Source: Neofamilia sp964346535 (lineage in GTDB: Bacteria > Bacillota > Clostridia > Tissierellales > Peptoniphilaceae). Taken from it: 64,000 bases of DNA. The DNA lies in contig CAYFUN010000001.1 of the NCBI GenBank assembly GCA_964346535.1, positions 1 through 64,000 of the forward strand. Direction: 5' to 3'. Both the position numbers and the translations under genes were made by a program. Below the pieces are notes generated by a model. The model made no database searches, had not been told where the DNA came from, and worked only from the letters and a program-made list of their open reading frames with translations. This document shows, piece by piece, positions 8,142-15,930 of this stretch; within the stretch, counting starts at the first letter, position 1, and each line of letters starts with the position of its first letter.

Positions 8142-9055
8142 TGGAAAATAAATGGAATGAACTAACAATAATGTGCCAATATGATCTTTGGCCAAGGCTA
8201 GAAGAATTTTTATATGAAAAGGACTTATATTCTTTTGAAATAATTGACCCAAGAATGGAAAATATTGAAAACGACTCTAAGCGTTGGGACTTTATAGAAG
8301 AGGATATATTTAAAGACGCCTTTGATGGTATCACTGTAAAATTATATTCTTCAGATGATGAAGCCCTTGACCTAAAAGATATTGCCAAAGAAATTGAAGC
8401 TAAGAACTTAGGCAAGGCTCGTTTAGAATTAATTGATGACCAAGACTGGAGAAACAACTGGAAGGCCTTTTACGAAGTTCAAGAAATTGGCCCCAAAATT
8501 GTAATAAAACCTTCTTGGGAGTCTTATGACAATAAAGACGACAAGGTAGTTATTGAATTAGACCCTGGCATGGCCTTTGGAACAGGCGGCCATGAAACTA
8601 CAAGAATGTGCCTGGAACTTTTACAAAAGTATTTAAAAGCAGATGACAAGATATTAGATATTGGTTGTGGGTCGGGAATTTTATCAGTAGCTGGAAAACT
8701 TTTAGGCGCTTCTAAAGTTATTGGAGCTGACTTGGATGAAAAGGCTGTTGAAATTTCTAGGAAAAATGCCGACCACAACAAGGCTGATGTTGACTTTAAA
8801 ACTTCAAATTTATTTTCAGAAGTTGACTCTAAGGGAGACCTTATAATTGCAAATATTGTTGCAGAAATTATTGTCGTTCTTATAGACCAAGTAAGAGACT
8901 ATCTAGAACCAGGTGGAACAATAATTTGTTCAGGGATCATTGAAGAAAAGTCAGCCCTAGTAGAAGAGGCCTTAGAAAAAAATGGCTTTGAACTTGTAGA
9001 GAAGATGACAGAAAATGAATGGGTTGCCTTAGTAGCGAGGGATAAGCATGCATAG
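8141..9055 (+). CDS. prmA: Ribosomal protein L11 methyltransferase
   Basis: A 304-residue SAM-dependent methyltransferase that trimethylates ribosomal protein L11. Recognisable pieces are the N-terminal substrate domain with DQDWRNNWKAFY, the connecting motif LDPGMAFGTGGHETT, the SAM site ILDIGCGSGILSVAG and the NPPY-equivalent segment IIANIVAEII. Length is normal. The order dnaJ-prmA-rsmE-mtaB is common in Firmicutes, which strengthens the call. Confidence 0.95.
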   Translation: MENKWNELTIMCQYDLWPRLEEFLYEKDLYSFEIIDPRMENIENDSKRWDFIEEDIFKDAFDGITVKLYSSDDEALDLKDIAKEIEAKNLGKARLELIDDQDWRNNWKAFYEVQEIGPKIVIKPSWESYDNKDDKVVIELDPGMAFGTGGHETTRMCLELLQKYLKADDKILDIGCGSGILSVAGKLLGASKVIGADLDEKAVEISRKNADHNKADVDFKTSNLFSEVDSKGDLIIANIVAEIIVVLIDQVRDYLEPGGTIICSGIIEEKSALVEEALEKNGFELVEKMTENEWVALVARDKHA

Positions 9056-9761
9056 GATTTTTGCTGAGACCACTAACATTGATGGGGATATTTTTATTAT
9101 TCCAGAAACTGACCAATTTCATATGGAAAGAGTCTTAAGGTTTAAAGAAGGGGAGAGCTTTGAAGCTGTTGTTGGTGATACCTTATATGAACTAATTTAT
9201 TTGGAAACTGACAAGGCAAAAATTATCTCTTTTGAAAAACTCGACCTAATAAAAAAGCCAAATATAAATTTATTCTTTTCGATTTTAAAGGGAGACAAGA
9301 CAGACTTTGTCCTACAAAAATGTACAGAAATTGGAGTGACCAATTTTTATCCAATGATTACAATGAGAACAGTTGTAGACATTAGAGGCAAGGAAAAAAA
9401 TAGACAGGACAGGTGGCAGAGAATTGTAAACGACGCCAGCAAACAATCCAAGTCGACTTTTATTCCAACTGTTCACTATCCAATAGAGATAACAGGTGTT
9501 TTTGATAAAATTTATAAAAATGATTTTTCTATAGTTCCTTACGAAGGTGAAAAGAGAACTACAATAAAACAAGCCCTAGACCACTATAATGGAGGAGATA
9601 TTAATATATTTATCGGTCCAGAAGGTGGCTTTGATGATATAGAAATAAAGGCGTTAACCAGGGCAGGAATAAGGTCTGTCTCCCTAGGAGAAAAAATTTT
9701 AAGGGCCGAAACTGCATCTATGGTTACATTGGTGAATATAATATATGAACTCGACTTATAA
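9048..9761 (+). CDS. rsmE: 16S rRNA (uracil-1498-N3)-methyltransferase RsmE
   Basis: A 237-residue SPOUT-class methyltransferase that modifies U1498 of 16S rRNA. The C-terminal trefoil-knot SAM site shows FIGPEGGFDDIEI and the closing motif SLGEKILRAETAS. The N-terminal part is a PUA-like RNA-binding domain beginning MHRIFAE, with HMERVLRFKEGE. It overlaps prmA by 8 bases and mtaB by 17 bases. Family and position agree with the standard gene order. Confidence 0.95.
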   Translation: MHRIFAETTNIDGDIFIIPETDQFHMERVLRFKEGESFEAVVGDTLYELIYLETDKAKIISFEKLDLIKKPNINLFFSILKGDKTDFVLQKCTEIGVTNFYPMITMRTVVDIRGKEKNRQDRWQRIVNDASKQSKSTFIPTVHYPIEITGVFDKIYKNDFSIVPYEGEKRTTIKQALDHYNGGDINIFIGPEGGFDDIEIKALTRAGIRSVSLGEKILRAETASMVTLVNIIYELDL

Positions 9762-11067
9762 AAACAAAGTAAAATTTCATACTCTAGGTTGTAAGGTCAA
9801 CCAATACGAAACAGAAGCAGCTAGCGAACTTTTTGAAAAAGCTGGCTATGAAGTCCTTGAAGGAGACTTTCCAGCTGATGTTTATGTTATAAATACCTGT
9901 ACAGTCACTTCCTTGTCTGATAGCAAGTCTAGACAGATTATCAGAAGGTCTAAGAGAGAAAATCCCAATTCAATTATGGTTGTAATGGGTTGTTACTCTC
10001 AAGTATCTGCTGAAGAAGTTGCTGACATTGAAGGAGTAGATATAGTAATTGGCACAACCGAGAGAAATGAAATAGTTGACCTTGTTGAAAAATTTAAAAA
10101 CAACAAAGAACAAATTAATATTGTTAGAGATATAAAAAAGGACAAGACCTTCCAGCCCTTAGACATCAAGGCCATTAAAAATATGACCAGGGCCTATTTA
10201 AAAGTCCAAGACGGCTGTAATAGATATTGTTCCTACTGTATAATTCCCTATGCCAGAGGAAATATTAGGTCTAGAGATCCAAAAGACGTAATAGCTGAAG
10301 TAGAAAAACTTAGCCAAAATGGCTACAAAGAAGTTGTTCTAACTGGAATTCATGTAGCATCTTATGGCAAGGACTTAGATAACTTTGATCTCTTAAAGCT
10401 AATTGAAGTTATTCACCCAATTGAGGGTATAGAGAGAATAAGACTTTCATCCCTAGAGCCAAGGCTGATAACAGAAGAATTTTTACAAGGAGTTTCAAAA
10501 CTTCCAAAATTCTGCGACCACTTCCATTTATCTTTACAAAGTGGATCAAATACTGTTTTGCAGAGAATGAACAGGAAGTACACTAGAGAAGATTATTTGG
10601 AAACTGTTGAAAGAATAAGACGCTACTATCCTCAGGCTGGAATTACAACAGACATAATAGTTGGCTTTCCAGGAGAGACAGAAGAAGAGTTTCAAGAGAC
10701 TCTTGACCTAGTAAAAAAAGTTGCCTTTTCAAGAGTCCACGTTTTTAAGTATTCTATTAGAAAGGGAACTCCAGCAGCAACTATGAAGGGACAAGTTGAT
10801 GGCAAGATAAAAAACTTTAGGTCCCAGGACCTAATTGCCCTAACAGAAGCTTTAAGGGCTGACTTTGAAAGGTCTTTTATTGGAAAAGATATGGAAGTTT
10901 TAGTTGAGAGAAAAACTGAAGGCCTTTATCATGGCCACAGCACCAACTATGTTGAAGTATTTTTTACAGGCCAGGGAGATTATTTTAATAAGCTGGTGGA
11001 AGTAGAAATTACAGATTTTATTGATGGCAAATTAAGAGGAAGGGCCAAAGGAGGAAAAAATGACTGA
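9745..11067 (+). CDS. mtaB: tRNA (N6-threonylcarbamoyladenosine-37) methylthiotransferase MtaB
   Basis: A 440-residue radical-SAM enzyme that turns t6A37 into ms2t6A37 in tRNAs reading ANN codons. The N-terminal methylthiotransferase domain has the cluster cysteines C16 (TLGCKVNQYE), C52 and C83 (MGCYSQ). The radical-SAM cluster CxxxCxxC is at C158, C162 and C165, and a TRAM RNA-binding domain closes the protein. The start HTLGCKVNQYE is characteristic of the MtaB/YqeV group rather than MiaB. It overlaps rsmE and hinT, so it is part of the dnaJ operon. Confidence 0.95.
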   Translation: MNSTYKNKVKFHTLGCKVNQYETEAASELFEKAGYEVLEGDFPADVYVINTCTVTSLSDSKSRQIIRRSKRENPNSIMVVMGCYSQVSAEEVADIEGVDIVIGTTERNEIVDLVEKFKNNKEQINIVRDIKKDKTFQPLDIKAIKNMTRAYLKVQDGCNRYCSYCIIPYARGNIRSRDPKDVIAEVEKLSQNGYKEVVLTGIHVASYGKDLDNFDLLKLIEVIHPIEGIERIRLSSLEPRLITEEFLQGVSKLPKFCDHFHLSLQSGSNTVLQRMNRKYTREDYLETVERIRRYYPQAGITTDIIVGFPGETEEEFQETLDLVKKVAFSRVHVFKYSIRKGTPAATMKGQVDGKIKNFRSQDLIALTEALRADFERSFIGKDMEVLVERKTEGLYHGHSTNYVEVFFTGQGDYFNKLVEVEITDFIDGKLRGRAKGGKND

Positions 11068-11401
11068 TTGTATATTTTGTAAAATTGTAGGAGGAGAGAT
11101 TCCTTCGAAAAAAGTTTATGAAGACGAATTTGTTTATGCCTTTAATGACTTGGAACCACAGGCACCAGTCCACGTACTTGTAATTCCAAAAAAACACATT
11201 TCAAATGTAGACGAAATTGCAGAAGAAGACAAGGAACTAATTGGCCATATTTATTTATCAATTAGCAAAATCGCCAAGGACCTTGGCCTTGAAAAAGGAT
11301 ATAGGGTTGTAGTTAACAACAAAGAACATGGCGGCCAATCTGTAAATCATTTACACTTCCATCTTCTAGGTGGCAGACAAATGACTTGGCCAGCAGGTTA
11401 A
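11060..11401 (+). CDS. hinT: HIT family protein (purine nucleoside phosphoramidase)
   Basis: A 113-residue HIT protein of HinT length. It opens MTDCIFCKIVGGEIPSKKVYED, has HVLVIPKKHI in the middle, and carries the histidine triad NHLHFHLLGG with H97, H99 and H101. Such proteins hydrolyse AMP-lysine-type phosphoramidates; the physiological substrate is not established. C4 and C7 could contribute to a zinc site, as in other HinT proteins. It is the last gene of the dnaJ-prmA-rsmE-mtaB unit, starting 8 bases inside mtaB and followed by a terminator. Confidence 0.93.
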   Translation: MTDCIFCKIVGGEIPSKKVYEDEFVYAFNDLEPQAPVHVLVIPKKHISNVDEIAEEDKELIGHIYLSISKIAKDLGLEKGYRVVVNNKEHGGQSVNHLHFHLLGGRQMTWPAG

Positions 11402-11410
11402 TAAGTTTTT

Positions 11411-11443
11411 AAAATGACTGAGATTTAATCTTGGTCATTTTTT
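11411..11443 (+). terminator. Terminator after hinT
   Basis: AAAATGAC (11411-11418) pairs with GTCATTTT (11434-11441), with further pairing AGAT/ATCT inside the loop, and is followed by more T. It ends the dnaJ to hinT operon. Confidence 0.75.
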
Positions 11444-11520
11444 GTAAGAAAAATCTTTTCGGGTATAAGTGTCTATATAAAGTTGTGAAATCTTGTGATA
11501 TACTTTTGTTAGGTGAAAGC

Positions 11521-12129
11521 ATGGAAAGAAAAAATATTAAATCAGACTTTATAAATATAAATACAGAAGAAAAATCTTATTTTGGCGGGACAGCTGATCT
11601 TTTAGATTTTGATTTAGCCTTAAAAGATTTTTCTAAGACCCAGTCATCAGGATTTTTTGCTCTGACAGATTTATTACTTTATGAATTTGCAAAATATTCT
11701 GAAACCAAGGGAACTAATGGAGACCTTAATTTTGATTTTGATTCTTATAGTAAGTTTTTAAGAAACTACATAGATTCAAAAGCCTATAGGTATTTTGGAT
11801 TTTTAAGTCTAAGGTCTATAGAAGCTTATATAAAAAGACTTGCAGCCAAGAGACGAATTGAAATAAAAACTAGCTACCATGCTAATTTTATTTCGCAAAA
11901 TATTTTTATAAAAATTATAGACCAGGCCCTTGAAAAAGACCATCCTCTTTTAATGGAGCTTGGAATAAGGCAAGGCTTTGACTATCCAAAGTATTCCTTA
12001 GTTATAGGAAGAGAAGATGACAGTTTAATACTTGCATCTAGGGGAGAGAAGAAAGTAGAAAAAATTTCAAACATTTTTTCCTACTCTGATTATCGCCTAG
12101 GCTTACTTTATATTGAAGCGTATTTATAA
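11521..12129 (+). CDS. Protein of unknown function
   Basis: A 202-residue protein whose family I do not recognise. I choose ATG 11521 (preceded by AGGTGAAAGC) over the longer frame from 11431, whose first 30 codons overlap the preceding terminator. No signal peptide or membrane helix is visible, so it is probably cytoplasmic. The N-terminal half is acidic and aromatic (YFGGTADLLDFDLALKDF); the middle is basic (IKRLAAKRRIEIK). The C-terminal layout (HPLLMELG, then YSLVIGREDDSLILASRGEK) loosely resembles the second half of C39-like cysteine peptidase folds, but catalytic residues are not apparent. It lies 20 bases before a phosphohexomutase gene and may be co-transcribed. Confidence 0.7.
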   Translation: MERKNIKSDFININTEEKSYFGGTADLLDFDLALKDFSKTQSSGFFALTDLLLYEFAKYSETKGTNGDLNFDFDSYSKFLRNYIDSKAYRYFGFLSLRSIEAYIKRLAAKRRIEIKTSYHANFISQNIFIKIIDQALEKDHPLLMELGIRQGFDYPKYSLVIGREDDSLILASRGEKKVEKISNIFSYSDYRLGLLYIEAYL

Positions 12130-12149
12130 AAACTACAGGGAGGTTAAAG

Positions 12150-13835
12150 ATGGACTACAAAAAGACTTATGAAAAATGGTTAAATTCAGAAACTATAGAC
12201 CAAGCTACAAAAGATGAATTAAAAAGCTTAACAGACCAAGGAGAAATTGAAGACAGGTTTTATAAGAACCTAGAATTTGGAACAGCAGGCTTACGCGGTA
12301 TTATTGGAGCTGGAACAAATAGGATGAACAAGTACACAGTAGGTAAGGCCAGTCAAGCCCTAGCTGAAGTTATAAGAGACTATGGTAAGGAAGCTATGGA
12401 CAAGGGTATTGCCATTGCCTATGACGTAAGAAATTATTCTGATGTATTTTCAAAACTTGCAGCAAGTATTTTAGCTGCCAATGGAGTTAAGGTTTATTTG
12501 TTTGAAGGAATTAGACCAACTCCAATGCTATCCTTTGCCATTAGACATTTAAAAACCCAATCAGGTATAGTTGTAACAGCCTCTCACAATCCAAAAAACT
12601 ACAACGGCTACAAGGTTTATTGGGAAGAAGGAGCACAAATTCTAGATATTCACGCCAATCAAATTTCTGAAAAAATAAATAAGCTGAACTTTGAAGATAT
12701 TAATTGGGGATCTTATGACGACCTAGTAAATCAAGGAAAAATAATTTTAATTGGCGAAGAAGTTGACGAGGCCTATTATAAGGAAGTTTTATCAAGGGCA
12801 GTAAATGACGATGTCGATAAAAATGTTAATATAGTTTATTCACCATTAAATGGAACTGGAAATATTCCTGTTAGAACTGTTTTAGACAGACGAGGCTTTA
12901 CAAATGTTAACTTAGTAAAAGAACAAACAGAACCAGATGGATCTTTCCCAACTATTGAATATCCAAATCCTGAAGATACTAAGGCCTTTGAATATGGTTT
13001 AAGACTTGCAAAAAATATTGATGCAGATATAATTATTGCAACAGACCCTGACTGTGATAGAGTTGCAATGATGGGCAAGAAGCCAGATGGATCTTATTAT
13101 GCCTTTAATGGCAACCAAACTGGAGTTCTTTTAATAAACTATATTTTAAATGGTCTAAAAGCTAGTGATAAATTACCATCCAATGGTGCAATTGTAAAAT
13201 CAATTGTAACTGGGGAAATGGCCAAGGCTATTTGTGACGACTTTAATGTCAAGATGTTCTCAACCTTAACTGGATTTAAAAATATTTGCTCCCTAGCTAA
13301 CACTTGGGACCAAACTAAAGAATATGAATTTATTTTTGGCTATGAAGAATCTATTGGCTACACCTATGGAGACTATGTAAGAGACAAAGACGCAGTAATT
13401 TCATCTATGCTTATAGCTGAAATGGCTGGCTACTATAAAAAACAAGGCAAGAGCCTTTATCAAGTTCTATATGACCTTTATGAAAAATATGGCTACTACA
13501 AGGAAAAATTAATTTCTCTAACCTTAAAGGGCATTGAAGGTTCAATGAGAATTAAAAAGATGATGGATGTAGTTAGAAAAGAACCATTTGAAACTATTGG
13601 CGACCTAAAAGTTTCTAGTGTCAAAGATTATTTGACAGATGATCCAGTGGTTGGCAAGTCAAATGTATTAGAGTACAGATTAGAAGATGGCTCTTGGTTT
13701 TCTGTAAGGCCATCAGGAACTGAACCAAAAATTAAACTCTATATTTATTCTAAGGACAAGAAAGAAGCCAAGGCAGAAGAAAAAATATCTATGATAGAAG
13801 AAGTGGTCCTTGGAAGATTAAATTCAATTGAATAA
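12150..13835 (+). CDS. pgcA: Phosphoglucomutase/phosphomannomutase family protein
   Basis: A 561-residue alpha-D-phosphohexomutase of the long PgcA/PGM2 type. The active-site serine is S145 in TASHNPKNYNGYK, the metal loop is DPDCDRVA near residue 302, the sugar-binding loop is GYEESIGY, and the phosphate-binding loop near the end is RPSGTEPKIK. The likely reaction is interconversion of glucose 1-phosphate and glucose 6-phosphate. That would join the glycogen phosphorylase product (gene at 44842) to glycolysis. Phosphomannomutase or phosphopentomutase activity cannot be excluded. GGGAGGTTAAAG precedes the start and a terminator follows. Confidence 0.9.
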   Translation: MDYKKTYEKWLNSETIDQATKDELKSLTDQGEIEDRFYKNLEFGTAGLRGIIGAGTNRMNKYTVGKASQALAEVIRDYGKEAMDKGIAIAYDVRNYSDVFSKLAASILAANGVKVYLFEGIRPTPMLSFAIRHLKTQSGIVVTASHNPKNYNGYKVYWEEGAQILDIHANQISEKINKLNFEDINWGSYDDLVNQGKIILIGEEVDEAYYKEVLSRAVNDDVDKNVNIVYSPLNGTGNIPVRTVLDRRGFTNVNLVKEQTEPDGSFPTIEYPNPEDTKAFEYGLRLAKNIDADIIIATDPDCDRVAMMGKKPDGSYYAFNGNQTGVLLINYILNGLKASDKLPSNGAIVKSIVTGEMAKAICDDFNVKMFSTLTGFKNICSLANTWDQTKEYEFIFGYEESIGYTYGDYVRDKDAVISSMLIAEMAGYYKKQGKSLYQVLYDLYEKYGYYKEKLISLTLKGIEGSMRIKKMMDVVRKEPFETIGDLKVSSVKDYLTDDPVVGKSNVLEYRLEDGSWFSVRPSGTEPKIKLYIYSKDKKEAKAEEKISMIEEVVLGRLNSIE

Positions 13836-13842
13836 AAATTTT

Positions 13843-13872
13843 AGAACCTGACCTAGTGTTAGGTTCTTTTTT
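13843..13872 (+). terminator. Terminator after the phosphohexomutase gene
   Basis: AGAACCTGAC (13843-13852) pairs with GTTAGGTTCT (13858-13867), with one G-T pair and a 5-base loop, followed by a T run. Confidence 0.85.
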
Positions 13873-13886
13873 AATATAGCAAAAGC

Positions 13887-13915
13887 TTGCTTTTTCTGCT
13901 ATTATTTAATATATA
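13887..13915 (+). promoter_or_regulatory. Predicted promoter of the PfkB-like/YhaO/YhaN operon
   Basis: TTGCTT (13887-13892), a 17-base spacer and TATATA (13910-13915) lie directly after a terminator. They are 13 bases before the ATG at 13929, which has an AGAGGTGA ribosome site. Confidence 0.55.
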
Positions 13916-13928
13916 AAGAGGTGATTTT

Positions 13929-14855
13929 ATGAATATAATTGTAGACATTGATCCATATTTAAAAAAAGCTTATAAGATTAAACAATTTTCCTCAGCAGAT
14001 GACCTAGAGGCAGAAGAATTTTCTATAGAAATAAATACTAGGGCTATTAATTATTCGAGAATTTTTTCTATGTTTGATATTCCATCTGAGATTTTCACTT
14101 ATCTGGGAGGTTTTGTAGGAGACAACTACAGGGAACTTTTAAGAAGAGAAAACACCTTAGGCCAAGTTATAAATATTAAAGACTCCACTAGGGAAAAGCT
14201 TTTTATTTATGATGGAATAAGAGACTTAAAAATCTATTCAAAAACACCCCGTATTACTAATGACGAAAGAAATAATATTTACGAAGGTTATTTGTCAACT
14301 ATTAAGGAAAGTGATTTTATAATTCTTCCAGAGACTAATGGTTCTATTTATGAAGAAGAGTTTTATATAAACTTTATAAATGTAGCCTTTAAGGCTGGAA
14401 AAAAATTGGCCTTATCTACTAACAAGGATAACATTAACAAATTAATTTCCTATAGGCCTCATACAATTCTTGTAGACAAAAAGGCCTTAGAATCTTATGC
14501 CAAGAAAGAATTAAATTTCAACTGGGAAATCAACAATGTAATCAAAGACCTAATTGATCTTGGAATAAAATATGTTGTCTATTATTCTGACAAGGCTACA
14601 GTTCAAATCCAAGACAAAGACAATATTATTACAAGTTTTGGACAAGGCTTTGACTTTGATAGAAAAAACAAGGACAAGGTCCTAGCAGGTTTTATTGTTT
14701 CAATAAATAAAAACTACGACCTAGAAATGGCAGCAAAAATTGCCCTGGCTGCAAGTAACTTAGACCTAAAGAGAGAAGAACTAAATAGAGATGCTGGAAC
14801 AATAAAGGCCAGCATTAACAATATAGAAATTGAGCAAGCAAATGTTAGAAAATAA
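13929..14855 (+). CDS. PfkB-fold protein with altered sugar-kinase motifs
   Basis: A 308-residue protein whose whole length follows the 1-phosphofructokinase/tagatose-6-phosphate kinase branch of PfkB. The start has the NPxxD-like strand (IDPYLKKAYKI). YLGGFVGDNYREL at 58-70 matches the family's FVGGFTGxxI motif, and VLAGFIVSI at 251-259 matches the segment after the catalytic Asp. However, the substrate motif GGKGxNVSR reads NTRAINYSR (36-44), and the anion-hole motif GAGD reads KNKD (246-249). The Asp is kept, the two glycines are lysines. It is therefore probably a poor or dead kinase, perhaps a binding or regulatory protein. Its end overlaps the nuclease gene, so both are made together. 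Confidence 0.72.
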   Translation: MNIIVDIDPYLKKAYKIKQFSSADDLEAEEFSIEINTRAINYSRIFSMFDIPSEIFTYLGGFVGDNYRELLRRENTLGQVINIKDSTREKLFIYDGIRDLKIYSKTPRITNDERNNIYEGYLSTIKESDFIILPETNGSIYEEEFYINFINVAFKAGKKLALSTNKDNINKLISYRPHTILVDKKALESYAKKELNFNWEINNVIKDLIDLGIKYVVYYSDKATVQIQDKDNIITSFGQGFDFDRKNKDKVLAGFIVSINKNYDLEMAAKIALAASNLDLKREELNRDAGTIKASINNIEIEQANVRK

Positions 14856-15930
14856 AATAAAGATTCTTCACATAGCTGATGTTCATCTAGGAAGAGACTT
14901 TAATTTTTCTAGCAAAAAGGCTAATGAATCCCAGGTTCGTAAAGAAGAAATCTGGGATTCTTTTGAGAAAGCCTTAGTCTTTGCAGAAGATCAGGGAGTT
15001 GAAATAGTTTTAATTCCAGGTGACCTTTATGACAATGACAAAATTACTAAGTCAAACCTAGATAGGTTAGCCTTTATCTTTGCAAAATTTTCTAAACTAA
15101 GATTTTATATTAGCCTAGGCAACCACGACCACCTAAGTCCTAAGTCTGACTATTTAAAAAAGATTTGCTCTAAAAACGTTCATATATTTTCTAACTTTCT
15201 AGAATATAGAGAATATAAAAATATAAGGATTTATGGTTTTTCTTGGGACAGAGTTGAATATCAAAAAAGTCCTATAAATTTTGTCGACTTAGATGGATCT
15301 TATACAAATATTTTATCCATTCACGGAACAGATACTAGCATTTCTGATTACTTACCCTTGGATATAAAATATTTAGAAGACATAGGCTTTGATTATATAG
15401 CCCTAGGCCATATTCATCAGCCAAAAAAAGCAGGAAAACTTTCTTATTATCCAGGATGCCTAGAGCCATTATCATTTAATAACCTTGGTCCCCATGGCGG
15501 ACTATTATTAGAATTTTATGGTAGGGAAGTCAAGGTTGACTTTATAAAAATGGCCCAAAGGTCCTATTACGATTTAGACTTTGATGTATCAGAGATCTCT
15601 GCCAACAAGGATTTGTTTAAGGGCTTAATGAAAATATTTGCAGACATAAAGAGAACAGACCTTATAAGATTAAATCTCTTAGGAAGAAAATCTAAAAATC
15701 TAGACTTTGAAGAGCTAGAAACAATTTTAAAAAGAGACTACAGTCTTATTTATATAATTGATAAAACTAGCCCGAAAATTAATTTCCAAAGACTTTTAGC
15801 AGAAAACAAGGACAACATTATAGGCAGGTACTTTGACTATGTCTTTAATAATTATGACGAAAAGGACCAAAGGCAGCTAGTTAAAATTGGCCTTGAATCC
15901 TTTGACCTAGGTGATAGCTATGAAGATTAA
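14842..15930 (+). CDS. yhaO: YhaO/SbcD-like metallophosphoesterase (DNA repair exonuclease family)
   Basis: A 362-residue Mre11/SbcD-type protein carrying all the phosphoesterase motifs: IADVHLGRDF, GDLYDND, GNHDHLSP, SIHGTD and LGHIHQPKK. These bind two metal ions, Mn2+ in relatives, for nuclease activity. I start at ATG 14842; an in-frame TTG at 14830 is also possible. Both overlap the PfkB-like gene. The next gene is a Rad50/SbcC-like ATPase, the usual partner, so the two should form a nuclease-ATPase complex that processes DNA ends. It resembles Bacillus YhaO more than SbcD. The symbol is by family resemblance. Confidence 0.85.
   Translation: MLENKIKILHIADVHLGRDFNFSSKKANESQVRKEEIWDSFEKALVFAEDQGVEIVLIPGDLYDNDKITKSNLDRLAFIFAKFSKLRFYISLGNHDHLSPKSDYLKKICSKNVHIFSNFLEYREYKNIRIYGFSWDRVEYQKSPINFVDLDGSYTNILSIHGTDTSISDYLPLDIKYLEDIGFDYIALGHIHQPKKAGKLSYYPGCLEPLSFNNLGPHGGLLLEFYGREVKVDFIKMAQRSYYDLDFDVSEISANKDLFKGLMKIFADIKRTDLIRLNLLGRKSKNLDFEELETILKRDYSLIYIIDKTSPKINFQRLLAENKDNIIGRYFDYVFNNYDEKDQRQLVKIGLESFDLGDSYED

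Noticed and set aside
8032..8457. Minus-strand open frame of 141 residues opposite dnaJ/prmA
   Set aside because: It spans two well-supported genes on the other strand and has no recognisable content.
11431..11520. N-terminal extension of the 11521 gene
   Set aside because: It overlaps the hinT terminator and lacks a ribosome site; ATG 11521 is preceded by AGGTGAAAG.
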